From NCBI GenBank assembly GCA_964528315.1, contig CAZGRO010000015.1:1-16559 (forward strand): a stretch of DNA of 16,559 bases, read 5' to 3'. Positions 5,522 to 13,197 of the stretch are shown piece after piece. Each line of letters opens with the position of its first letter. Within the stretch, counting starts at the first letter, position 1. Made by a program: the position numbers and the translations under genes. Below the pieces are notes generated by a model. That model saw nothing but the letters and a program-made list of their open reading frames with translations, was not told the origin of the DNA and made no database searches. Origin of the DNA: JALHTG01 sp964528315. Its GTDB lineage: Archaea > Thermoproteota > Bathyarchaeia > 40CM-2-53-6 > JALHTG01.

Positions 5522-7210
5522 GTGAATAGACTGATCTCTCTGCTTGAGAGCGAGCTTTCGGGCGACAACGCCAAACAGCACGCAGGGTACATGACACAAT
5601 TCATGAGAACACCTGGGTCATCTGGTATCAGATCAGCAATTCAATACGCGGAAGAGCACTTCAGGAAACAGGGCATTGACAGAGTGTACCGCATAGAATA
5701 CCCGGTCAAGAACGGTTGGGACATCTCTGATGCCGAGGTTCGAATCGTCTCTCCCGTTGATGAAAACGTTGTGACATATTCTGAAGCGCCTACTTGCATT
5801 CAGTGGTGGTCAGTCAGCACCCCACATGAAGGCATTGTAGCTGAGCTCGTTGACGTAGGTTCTGGTCTTCACGATGAGGACTACCAGGGCAAACAAATCT
5901 TGAGAAAGATCGTACTCGCCGCAGGAGATGGCCATGCAGAAGGGAACGATCACGCATACAGACTGGCCATAGAGAAATACGGAGCAACGGGTCTTCTCAC
6001 AGACAGCCTTCTGTATCCTCAACCTCCTTTCCGAACGCGCGTACGCATGCCCGACGCTGTACAGCTTCTTAGAACACCTCGCCTAGGAAAGGGGTGGGCT
6101 TTCTCGATTTCATACACAAAGGCTCAGAGGCTGAGAGAACTACTGAAAACCGGCCCCGTCAGACTAAAAGTGAAAATCAACGCACAAAACTTCGAAGGTA
6201 TTGGACACACGCTTGTTGTGGAGATAAAGGGCAGAGACATTCCTGATGAAGAGGTCTGGTTTGTAGCTCACTGTTCCGGAACAAAACCTGGAGCAAACTG
6301 CGCAGGAGGTGCAGGCCTCTGGATTGAACAAGCGAAGTTAATTGCACATCTATTTCGGGAACAAAAGATAGCCGGCCCCAAAAGAACTATCCGCTTCATC
6401 ATGGGAGCAGAAGGGGGGGGGTTGGAAGGGTATCTAGAGTCACAGAAGAGACAGCTGCCAAAGGTACATGCGGCATTTGTCTACTGCAGCCCAGGCAATG
6501 ATCAAGACAAATGCAAGTCCTCGCTCATCCTATTCAAGTCCCCAGAGTCAATCCCTTCTTTCCTGAATGACCTATGCGTAAGCACAATCAAGAAAGTCTC
6601 TGGAGACGCGCTTCCTCCGTTCAAAGACATTAGCCGAGACATTGAGATGATCAGATTCAACGCGGCACCATACACACCTTGGAGTGATAATAGCAGACTC
6701 ATGAGACTCAAAATACCTTGTCCTCTATTCATGTCTTGGCCAGACATATTCTTCCACACTCAATACTTAACTGACGACAAACTAGATTCAGACGTGCTCA
6801 AGAGATGTGGAATTGTGACATCTTATGTAGCTATCACGGTTGCCAATGCGGGGGTGGCTGAAGCAAGGCAAATACTTGACGAAGTCGAATGTGTGAATCG
6901 TATCAAGATAACAGAAACAGCCGTCAAGGCCCGTCAAGAACTGATCGATCTGCACCTAAACGAGTCAACAAGAGAGTGGGCAAAAGAAAGGCTCGCTCAT
7001 AGAGAGATGGAACTGGACTATCTTCTAGAAAATGGTCTGAAGTCCATAAGAACAATAGAGGATCTGGTAAGGACCTCAGATGAAGATGGGGAGGCGGCCA
7101 AATATAGAGAAGAAGCAGAGAACAGCAAGAAGAGGATTCAGGAACTCGTTCGATTTGAAAAGGAGAAGATACGAAAAGCATCCTCAGAATGCAGAGGTGT
7201 CGCAAAGTGA
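5522..7210 (+). CDS. M28/DUF4910-like peptidase homologue, degenerate site, helical tail
   Basis: Residues about 1-60 are a lead, 70-230 resemble a protease-associated (PA) type insert, 230-445 an M28-type aminopeptidase core, and 446-562 a charged, Glu/Lys/Arg-rich tail that is probably helical or coiled-coil. Core motifs are recognisable but damaged. The first ligand His is present (VAHCSGTKPGAN, H250). The Asp expected after GAN is C260. The Glu-Glu pair is AEGGG (E297 kept, ligand Glu replaced by Gly). The next acidic ligand is missing in FVYCSPG. The last His is kept (FFHTQYLTDD, H412). I choose GTG 5522 because the frame upstream overlaps the divergent M20 gene; GGGAG lies 10 nt before it. 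It ends in a GTGA overlap with the next gene. No signal peptide is seen, so it is probably cytosolic and non-classical in activity. Confidence 0.8.
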   Translation: MNRLISLLESELSGDNAKQHAGYMTQFMRTPGSSGIRSAIQYAEEHFRKQGIDRVYRIEYPVKNGWDISDAEVRIVSPVDENVVTYSEAPTCIQWWSVSTPHEGIVAELVDVGSGLHDEDYQGKQILRKIVLAAGDGHAEGNDHAYRLAIEKYGATGLLTDSLLYPQPPFRTRVRMPDAVQLLRTPRLGKGWAFSISYTKAQRLRELLKTGPVRLKVKINAQNFEGIGHTLVVEIKGRDIPDEEVWFVAHCSGTKPGANCAGGAGLWIEQAKLIAHLFREQKIAGPKRTIRFIMGAEGGGLEGYLESQKRQLPKVHAAFVYCSPGNDQDKCKSSLILFKSPESIPSFLNDLCVSTIKKVSGDALPPFKDISRDIEMIRFNAAPYTPWSDNSRLMRLKIPCPLFMSWPDIFFHTQYLTDDKLDSDVLKRCGIVTSYVAITVANAGVAEARQILDEVECVNRIKITETAVKARQELIDLHLNESTREWAKERLAHREMELDYLLENGLKSIRTIEDLVRTSDEDGEAAKYREEAENSKKRIQELVRFEKEKIRKASSECRGVAK

Positions 7211-7509
7211 CACATGAAGACCCGACAAGAATGGTCCCAATCGACCTTGGACAAATGCGCTTCTCTTTGGAAAGGTCGGTGCGGTGGAACTTGTGTGAGA
7301 AGATGAAACGGGTTGATCCGAACGTGAACTTCTATGGGATGCGCCCCTTGACAGGAGAGTTCCTAAATTCCGCTGACGGAAACCGAACGGTGGCGGAGAT
7401 TGCACGCAACGTGGGATACGAGTACGGTATGACCATCAGGCCAGAACACGTACTGGAGTTTTTCAAGATAGCGGTGGAAGAGGGTGCTGTGAAGTTTAGG
7501 GAGAAATAG
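7207..7509 (+). CDS. PqqD-like (RRE-type) small winged-helix protein
   Basis: The protein is 100 aa. The C-terminal two thirds follow the PqqD pattern: a beta-rich opening (VNFYGMRPLTGEFLN), then the DG-turn and helix SADGNRTVAEIARNVG, and a final helix plus strand VLEFFKIAVEEGAVKF. PqqD domains are RiPP recognition elements (RREs): small winged helices that bind precursor peptides or partner proteins for a modifying enzyme. No radical SAM or cyclodehydratase enzyme is near, so the peptide role is inference. The start is GTG 7207: GAGGTG (7194-7199) lies 7 nt upstream and GTG overlaps the preceding TGA as GTGA, indicating translational coupling to the M28-like gene. Longer (ATG 7189) and shorter (ATG 7231) starts lack this support. 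It could also be a plain winged-helix regulator. Confidence 0.65.
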   Translation: MTHEDPTRMVPIDLGQMRFSLERSVRWNLCEKMKRVDPNVNFYGMRPLTGEFLNSADGNRTVAEIARNVGYEYGMTIRPEHVLEFFKIAVEEGAVKFREK

Positions 7510-7568
7510 ACTGGCGCAATAGCAAGTCTTTTATTCATTCACATCAAGCTAGACAGACGGGATAGAAA

Positions 7569-9299
7569 ATGAGAAGTAGATTACTTTGTGCTTTTGTGTT
7601 GGCATCACTCATTGTGGCAGTACAGATCACTTCAGGTGCGACACCGCTGATTGGAGGAACTTTCAGGATATCTCATAGGACAGATCCAATAAGCTTCAAC
7701 GGTTTCCTTGACTATTGGAGCGGCTCCCGTGATCTGCATCAGCAAGTGTACAATCGACTTATCGAGGTTAACGTAAACCGAGAATTGATACCAGATTTGG
7801 CCTACAATTGGAAGGTTGAGGACGAAGGCAAGACATTTACGTTCTATCTGTACAAGAATGTGACTTGGCATGATGGCAAACCCTTCACATCTGCCGACGT
7901 GAAATGGCACTGGCAGAAGCTTAACTCCTCAGACATCGTAACCTACGTCAAACCAATGCTGACAGGATTCAAGTCTGTTGAGACTCCAGACGATTACACG
8001 ATTGTTTTCAAGTTCACCTCACCAAAACAACCACTGCTGTTTGCTTACTTCCAATCTGATACGTACATTCATCCGAAACACATCTTTGACGGAAAGGATA
8101 TGAAGACGAACCCGGCTAACAAGGCACCGGTAGGCACAGGGCCATTCAAGGTTGTCGAGTACGTCCAAGACAGTCACGTTGTGATGGAGGCGAACAAGAA
8201 CTACTTCAAAGGAAGGCCATATCTCGACCGACTCATCTATCGAATAATACCTGATCAGCGCACAAGACTTCTGAGTTTCGAGAAAGGTGACGTAGACTTC
8301 TGTGACCCGCCGGCAGCTGAAATTGTGAGACTGAGCAAGACTGAGGGAGTCAAAACGACGTATACGAAGTCGACCACCAGTCACCGCCTCACATTCAATT
8401 TCAGACCTGAGGCCGTCAGCAAATACCCGTGGTTGTCTGATGTGGGGGTGAGAAGAGCCTTTGCTCACGCTATCAACAAAACCGCTTTGGTCGAAAGGCA
8501 GTGGAAGGGCTTCGCGTATGTTGTGGAGACTGCAGTCCCGGAGCCATCCGGTTGGGCATACAACCCGACCACACCAGTCTACAAATACGATCCGGCGCAA
8601 GCCGAACGGCTTCTGGATGAGGCAGGATACAAGAAGGGATCCGACGGAATCAGATTCAAAATCCCATGGGTAACCTACAATCGCCCATATTCAGTCGATG
8701 GGTCACAGATCATAAAAGAGATGTTGAAACAAGTTGGAATTGACATTGAGATCAAGCCTGTCGAATACACCACATACGTCAACCTCTACGAACAGGGAGA
8801 AAAGGGACTACAGGACATGCCGGTAACATACAACCACATGGGAGGCTGGCCCCCCGAAGAGTTGGGAAGCTGGATGCACAGTCGGCCCAAAGGTGGAATG
8901 AACATGGGCTTCTGGGTGAACGAACGTGCAGATCAGCTACTGGACCAGGCCTATCTGGAAACAGACATTGCCAAGAGAAAACCACTATACTATGAGCTAC
9001 AGGAAATCGTTGCACGAGAAGTACCGTATGTCTTCCTACTTGCGGAAATCTCAGTAAGGGCCTACAAGGCAGAATTCCAGAACGTGGAATCAGTTTGGAG
9101 CACGTCTTGGATACCTTGGAACCAAGTGTGGTGGACGAAGGGGACTCCGATAGTCACTGCAACCACTCGAACAGCATCACCTACGACAGCTCAGCCACCC
9201 CCCGCAGATGGAACATGGATCCTGGCACCCGCGGCAATTATCATCGTCGGTATACTCGCCGCGTCTATGTACCTGAGATCAAAGAAGAAGCCCAAGTAA
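7569..9299 (+). CDS. Family 5 solute-binding protein, membrane-anchored
   Basis: This is the extracellular receptor of a dipeptide/oligopeptide/nickel-class ABC importer (SBP_bac_5), 576 aa. Residues 1-24 are a Sec signal peptide (RSR, then a hydrophobic stretch LLCAFVLASLIVAV) with no lipobox. The mature part shows family landmarks: LIPDLAYNWKVEDEGKTFTF, WHDGKPFTSADVKW, PVGTGPFKVVEY, ANKNYFKGRPYLD, VGVRRAFAHAINK and YDPAQAERLLDEAGY. The C-terminus has a Thr/Ser/Pro-rich linker (about 525-548), one membrane helix (549-569) and a basic RSKKKPK tail: an archaeal anchoring design with the receptor outside. The binding site cannot be read for a specific ligand; peptide is the default. It starts 59 bp after the PqqD-like gene and is followed by permease and ATPase genes. 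Confidence 0.93.
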   Translation: MRSRLLCAFVLASLIVAVQITSGATPLIGGTFRISHRTDPISFNGFLDYWSGSRDLHQQVYNRLIEVNVNRELIPDLAYNWKVEDEGKTFTFYLYKNVTWHDGKPFTSADVKWHWQKLNSSDIVTYVKPMLTGFKSVETPDDYTIVFKFTSPKQPLLFAYFQSDTYIHPKHIFDGKDMKTNPANKAPVGTGPFKVVEYVQDSHVVMEANKNYFKGRPYLDRLIYRIIPDQRTRLLSFEKGDVDFCDPPAAEIVRLSKTEGVKTTYTKSTTSHRLTFNFRPEAVSKYPWLSDVGVRRAFAHAINKTALVERQWKGFAYVVETAVPEPSGWAYNPTTPVYKYDPAQAERLLDEAGYKKGSDGIRFKIPWVTYNRPYSVDGSQIIKEMLKQVGIDIEIKPVEYTTYVNLYEQGEKGLQDMPVTYNHMGGWPPEELGSWMHSRPKGGMNMGFWVNERADQLLDQAYLETDIAKRKPLYYELQEIVAREVPYVFLLAEISVRAYKAEFQNVESVWSTSWIPWNQVWWTKGTPIVTATTRTASPTTAQPPPADGTWILAPAAIIIVGILAASMYLRSKKKPK

Positions 9300-9303
9300 T
9301 CTC

Positions 9304-9312
9304 CCCTTTTTT
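9304..9312 (+). terminator. Oligo-T tract after the binding-protein gene
   Basis: CCCCTTTTTT spans 9303-9312, directly after the stop at 9297-9299. Archaeal RNA polymerase terminates at such T-tracts without a hairpin. Partial termination here would make more receptor than permease mRNA. The following TTCATTCACA (9311-9320) also occurs at 7534-7543, just upstream of the same gene. Confidence 0.4.
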
Positions 9313-9326
9313 CATTCACACTTTAC

Positions 9327-10295
9327 GTGAATCCTTTGAAGAAGTACATCGCGACGAGAATCGCTCAAGCGATTCCCCTCATCATGGTGATAATATGCAT
9401 CAACTTCGCGATAATGCATCTTGCACCAGGAGACCCAGTCGATTTCTTGGTATCCGGTATGGAGGGGGCCTCATCAGAATACGTTCGAATGCTAAAGACA
9501 AAATACGGATTCGACAGACCCCTGATTGACCAGCTGCTAATATACCTGCTCAACATCATGCAAGGGGACTTCGGATACTCGTTCTATTACCATGATTCTG
9601 TCTTCAGCGTGATCATGTCTCGGCTCAGCGCAACACTGCTCCTTACATTTGCTTCACTCCTAATAGAGCTACTTGGAGTATACTTGGGAGTCCTAGCCTC
9701 AAAGAAACCATATTCCCTCACAGACAACGCCGTGACGCTCCTCACTCTCGTCACATTTAATATGCCCTATTTCTGGCTTGGCATGATTCTCATCCTTTTC
9801 TTTGGTCTCTATCTAGGCGCCTTCCCGATATCAGGCATGTCTACAATTGGCACAACCGGTCTTGATTACCACTTGAGCGTGGCATGGCATCTGACGCTTC
9901 CCGCAGTCACCCTTGGACTCGGAAGACTGGCATTATACACGAGATACACACGGGCAAGCATGCTGGAGGTGCTCAGAGAAGACTATATCACAACGGCTTG
10001 GGCCAAGGGATGCAGTGAACGACTGGTCTACTACAAGCATGCCCTGAGAAATGCGCTGATTCCGATAGTCACCATTGTGATGTTGCGAATGCCCATGCTT
10101 TTCACAGGAGCCACCTTAGTGGAAACCGTTTTTGGCTGGCCAGGGCTGGGAAGATTGTTCTACGAGGCAATCTTCCGGAGAGATTTCAACCTGCTGATGG
10201 CTGAATTCATTTTGGTGTCGATTCTGACCATAGCCTTCAACCTTCTGGCTGACGTTTGCTACGCCTACCTCGACCCTAAGGTGAGGTACAAGTGA
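9327..10295 (+). CDS. dppB: Peptide-type ABC importer permease, DppB/OppB family
   Basis: A 322-aa inner permease with about six membrane helices, forming the channel with DppC. The N-terminal helix (AIPLIMVIICINFAIMHLAPGDP) and the LKTKYGFDRPLIDQ segment are typical of the family. The cytoplasmic EAA loop that docks on the ATPase reads EDYITTAWAKGCSERLVYYKHALRNALIPIV (about 218-248), with Trp in the AxAKG position usually occupied by Arg. FTGATLVETVFGWPGLGRLFYEAI is the family-conserved end. The start is GTG 9327, with no clear ribosome-binding site; TTG 9336 is an alternative. The 3' end overlaps the next gene by 4 nt (GTGA). Confidence 0.95.
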   Translation: MNPLKKYIATRIAQAIPLIMVIICINFAIMHLAPGDPVDFLVSGMEGASSEYVRMLKTKYGFDRPLIDQLLIYLLNIMQGDFGYSFYYHDSVFSVIMSRLSATLLLTFASLLIELLGVYLGVLASKKPYSLTDNAVTLLTLVTFNMPYFWLGMILILFFGLYLGAFPISGMSTIGTTGLDYHLSVAWHLTLPAVTLGLGRLALYTRYTRASMLEVLREDYITTAWAKGCSERLVYYKHALRNALIPIVTIVMLRMPMLFTGATLVETVFGWPGLGRLFYEAIFRRDFNLLMAEFILVSILTIAFNLLADVCYAYLDPKVRYK

Positions 10296-11182
10296 TAGAC
10301 CGGGGTCGTCTCAGAAGAAGAGTATCCCTGTGGAGAAGAAATTCATCAGCTTTCGCAAAGAGGTATGTGAAGAACAGAGCAGCCGTACTGGGTTTGGCCA
10401 TATTCCTCTTCTATTTCACAATGGCTCTGGGAGCCCACATGCTCGCTCCATACAATCCCTTCGATATGAACCTGAATGACCCTGATATAGTGCTGAAACC
10501 TCCTCGACCAAGAAACCCTCTGGGGACAGACGAGTACGGTCGAGATGTGCTTAGTCGTCTGATCTACGGATCAAGGGTATCTCTCTTTGTAGGTTTCCTT
10601 TCCTCAGGGATAGCTCTCGCGATCGGAGTGGCAGTGGGTTCTTTCGCAGGCTATAGAGGAGGAAAGGTTGACAACATAATCATGCGGTTCGTAGACATGT
10701 TTCTAACCATTCCAACCTTCTTCCTGATCCTGCTCATTACCGCCGTATTTGGAGGGAGTGTCTGGAACGTCATGATGATCTTGGGATTGACTGGATGGCC
10801 AGGAGTTGCAAGACTGATCAGAGCTCAGTTCCTCTCCCTCCGGCAGAAGGACTTTGTGACTGCCGCTCTTGGTGCGGGCGCTCGAGACTTACACATAATC
10901 ATTAGAGAGATCCTACCAAACGCCATTTTCCCAGCCATTGTTGATGCATCAATGAGAATATCTGGCGCAATAATGACAGAATCATCGCTCAGTTTCCTCG
11001 GACTCGGAGACCCGACACAACCCAGCTGGGGAATGATGCTGAACGAGGCGATGAGTTCCTTCAGAATCGCTTGGTGGCTATCTCTCTTTCCCGGGATGGC
11101 CATCACATCAGCCTCAATTGCGTTCAACCTGATCGGCGACGGGTTGAATGACATGTTGAACCCGCGTCTCAAGGAGAGATAG
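10292..11182 (+). CDS. dppC: Peptide-type ABC importer permease, DppC/OppC family
   Basis: The second permease subunit, 296 aa, pairing with DppB. It opens with the amphipathic basic segment typical of DppC, a first helix (AAVLGLAIFLFYFTMALGAHML), then the signature PRNPLGTDEYGRDVLSRLIYGSRVSLFVGF (about 73-102). The EAA loop is KDFVTAALGAGARDLHIIIREILPNAIFPAIV (about 188-219), followed by MTESSLSFLGLGDPTQPSWGMML. Start GTG 10292 overlaps the dppB stop as GTGA and has GGTGAGGT (10280-10287) upstream, so translation is coupled. It lies 3 bp before the ATPase gene dppD. Confidence 0.95.
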   Translation: MIDRGRLRRRVSLWRRNSSAFAKRYVKNRAAVLGLAIFLFYFTMALGAHMLAPYNPFDMNLNDPDIVLKPPRPRNPLGTDEYGRDVLSRLIYGSRVSLFVGFLSSGIALAIGVAVGSFAGYRGGKVDNIIMRFVDMFLTIPTFFLILLITAVFGGSVWNVMMILGLTGWPGVARLIRAQFLSLRQKDFVTAALGAGARDLHIIIREILPNAIFPAIVDASMRISGAIMTESSLSFLGLGDPTQPSWGMMLNEAMSSFRIAWWLSLFPGMAITSASIAFNLIGDGLNDMLNPRLKER

Positions 11183-11185
11183 CCA

Positions 11186-12160
11186 ATGGGTTCTTCTCTG
11201 CTCCGAATCGAGGAACTCAAGACATGGTTTTTCACATCTCTAGGAATTGTCAAAGCTGTTGATGGAGTAAGCTTCGACATTGAGAAAGGGGAAAGCGTTG
11301 GACTGGTCGGGGAGTCTGGTTCCGGTAAGAGCGTTACAGCACATTCTATTATGCGGCTTGTACCGGATCCACCTGGCAGAATAGTGTCAGGGAACATCGT
11401 CCTAGAAGATTTGAATCTAGTGACGCTAGACAAAAAGGAAATGCAGTCAATTCGTGGTGCCAGAATAGCCATGAGTTTTCAAGATCCCATGACCTACCTA
11501 AACCCTGCGTTTCGGGTTGGAGAGCAGATCGCCGAGGCCATCACGATCCACCAAGGCCTCGACCGAAACAAGGCCCACGAAGAGGCGGTGCGCGTCATGA
11601 AGACGGTTAGGATACCAGATTCATCGGAACGAGCAATGGACTTCCCGCACCAGCTAAGCGGAGGGATGAGACAGAGAATTCTCCTGGCTATGGCGATAAG
11701 CTGCAAACCACAGCTTCTTATCGCGGACGAACCCACCACGGCGCTGGATGTGATTGTCCAATCGGAGATACTGGAGCTTCTCGTGGATCTCAAGAGAGAA
11801 CTTTCGCTCTCGCTCTTGCTCATCTCACATGATCTTGGTGTCGTTGCACATGTGGCTACCAGAGTTGCGATAATGTATGCGGGAAACATCGTGGAATTCG
11901 CCAGTACAGAGTCGCTCTACAAAAAGCCCATACATCCTTACTCTCGTGGCTTACTCAGTTCCATTCCTACTTTGGAAGAGAGCCCTGAAAGACTTCACTC
12001 AATTGCTGGTGACGTTCCTGATCTAATCAACCCTCCGAGTGGATGCAAGTTTCATCCTCGTTGTCAATATGCCAGAGATGTGTGCAAGAGGAAAACTCCA
12101 GTTCTTCAGTCAGTCCAGAAAGGCCACTATGTCTCATGTCTGAGGGTGGGAGAGATTTGA
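11186..12160 (+). CDS. dppD: Peptide-type ABC importer ATPase DppD/OppD
   Basis: The first of two ATPases powering import, 324 aa. Walker A GESGSGKS at 42-49, Q-loop Q99, signature LSGGMRQ at 157-163, Walker B LLIADEP at 177-183 and switch His H215 are all intact. The C-terminal oligo/HPY domain holds four cysteines, C287, C293, C300 and C318 (C-x5-C-x6-C-x17-C), the arrangement reported to bind a [4Fe-4S] cluster in a bacterial DppD; cluster binding here is inference. Start ATG 11186 has strong AAGGAGAG (11171-11178), which overlaps the end of dppC. It lies 10 bp before dppF. Confidence 0.95.
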   Translation: MGSSLLRIEELKTWFFTSLGIVKAVDGVSFDIEKGESVGLVGESGSGKSVTAHSIMRLVPDPPGRIVSGNIVLEDLNLVTLDKKEMQSIRGARIAMSFQDPMTYLNPAFRVGEQIAEAITIHQGLDRNKAHEEAVRVMKTVRIPDSSERAMDFPHQLSGGMRQRILLAMAISCKPQLLIADEPTTALDVIVQSEILELLVDLKRELSLSLLLISHDLGVVAHVATRVAIMYAGNIVEFASTESLYKKPIHPYSRGLLSSIPTLEESPERLHSIAGDVPDLINPPSGCKFHPRCQYARDVCKRKTPVLQSVQKGHYVSCLRVGEI

Positions 12161-12170
12161 GGTCACCAAT

Positions 12171-13139
12171 TTGAGCAAACTTCTTCTTGTTGAGCGTTTG
12201 ACCAAACACTTCCCTGTGGAAAAAGGACTGTTCGGAGCTTCACAAGCAGTTGTTCATGCTGTCGACGATTTGTCCTTCGAAATAGATGAAAGAGAAACTT
12301 TCAGCATAGTTGGCGAAACTGGGAGTGGAAAGACGACAGTTGCCAAGACAATAATGCGATTCATAGAACCTACGTCAGGTAGGATATGCTTCCAGGGAAG
12401 AGATCTTCTGCCACTCTCTAAAGAAGAAATGCGTTGTACTAGAAGCCGATTGCAAATGATATTCCAAGACCCCTTTGCTTCGCTCAACCCCAGAATGACT
12501 GTCGAAGACATTGTTGGCCTTCCTCTGGAAGCATTTGGACTTGCAGAAGGAAGAGACAGGACTGATCGAGTATGTGAGATCCTCGAGCTTGTCGGTCTGC
12601 GACCGGCAGAGAAGCTTCTGGATAGATACCCCCATGAGTTCAGCGGAGGACAGAGACAGCGAATCGGGGTAGCCAGAGCCTTGGTTGTCAATCCGAGACT
12701 CGTAGTTGCTGACGAACCAGTCTCTTCGCTTGATGTATCGGTTCGAGCTCAGATACTCAATTTACTTCAGGATTTGAAGCAGCGGCTTAGCCTGACATAT
12801 CTGCTTATAGCTCACGATCTTGCGGTGGTGAAATTCATGAGCGACTGGGTTCTCGTGATGTATCTGGGAAGAGCTGTTGAGCTCGCGAGATCACGAGAAA
12901 TGTATCACAATCCTGTCCATCCGTATACTCAAGCGTTACTGTCCGCGGTTCTAGTTCCTGATCCTTCACGAACCCTGCAAAGGATCAAATTGACTGGAGA
13001 AATGCCAAGCCCGATAAATCCGCCCGCAGGATGTCGATTTCATACTAGGTGCCCGGTAATGAAAGAGAAATGTCGGATGGAAACTCCGGACCTTCAGAAG
13101 TGCGCTCCCGATCACTGGGCTGCCTGTCACAGCACCTAG
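12171..13139 (+). CDS. dppF: Peptide-type ABC importer ATPase DppF/OppF
   Basis: The second ATPase, 322 aa, forming a heterodimer with DppD. Walker A GETGSGKT at 48-55, Q99, signature FSGGQRQ at 157-163 (Phe in place of the usual Leu, frequent in this family), Walker B VVADEP at 178-183 and H215 are intact. The C-terminal domain repeats the four-cysteine pattern (C288, C294, C301, C319: x5, x6, x17), with an extra C311. The start is TTG 12171, supported by GAGGT (12159-12163) 7 nt upstream. It is the last gene of the importer block and ends at a terminator-like hairpin. Confidence 0.95.
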   Translation: MSKLLLVERLTKHFPVEKGLFGASQAVVHAVDDLSFEIDERETFSIVGETGSGKTTVAKTIMRFIEPTSGRICFQGRDLLPLSKEEMRCTRSRLQMIFQDPFASLNPRMTVEDIVGLPLEAFGLAEGRDRTDRVCEILELVGLRPAEKLLDRYPHEFSGGQRQRIGVARALVVNPRLVVADEPVSSLDVSVRAQILNLLQDLKQRLSLTYLLIAHDLAVVKFMSDWVLVMYLGRAVELARSREMYHNPVHPYTQALLSAVLVPDPSRTLQRIKLTGEMPSPINPPAGCRFHTRCPVMKEKCRMETPDLQKCAPDHWAACHST

Positions 13140-13156
13140 GCTTGGCTTTTCAAGCC
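13139..13156. terminator. Hairpin between convergent genes
   Basis: GGCTTG (13139-13144) and CAAGCC (13151-13156) form a 6-bp stem around loop GCTTTT, starting on the last base of the dppF stop. It lies between convergent dppF and the phosphotriesterase-family gene and could end transcripts from either side. The T4 run is inside the loop rather than after the stem, so it is not a classical intrinsic terminator. Confidence 0.45.
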
Positions 13157-13197
13157 CTGTGAGCCATCTACATGCAGATTCATCTGACGGATATCTG

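Noticed and set aside
8019..8600. 193-aa minus-strand frame inside the solute-binding protein gene
   Set aside because: Shadow of a strongly supported gene, without domain features.
10825..11472. 215-aa minus-strand frame across dppC/dppD
   Set aside because: Antisense of conserved permease and ATPase motifs; Ser/Pro/Ile-rich shadow typical of such overlap.
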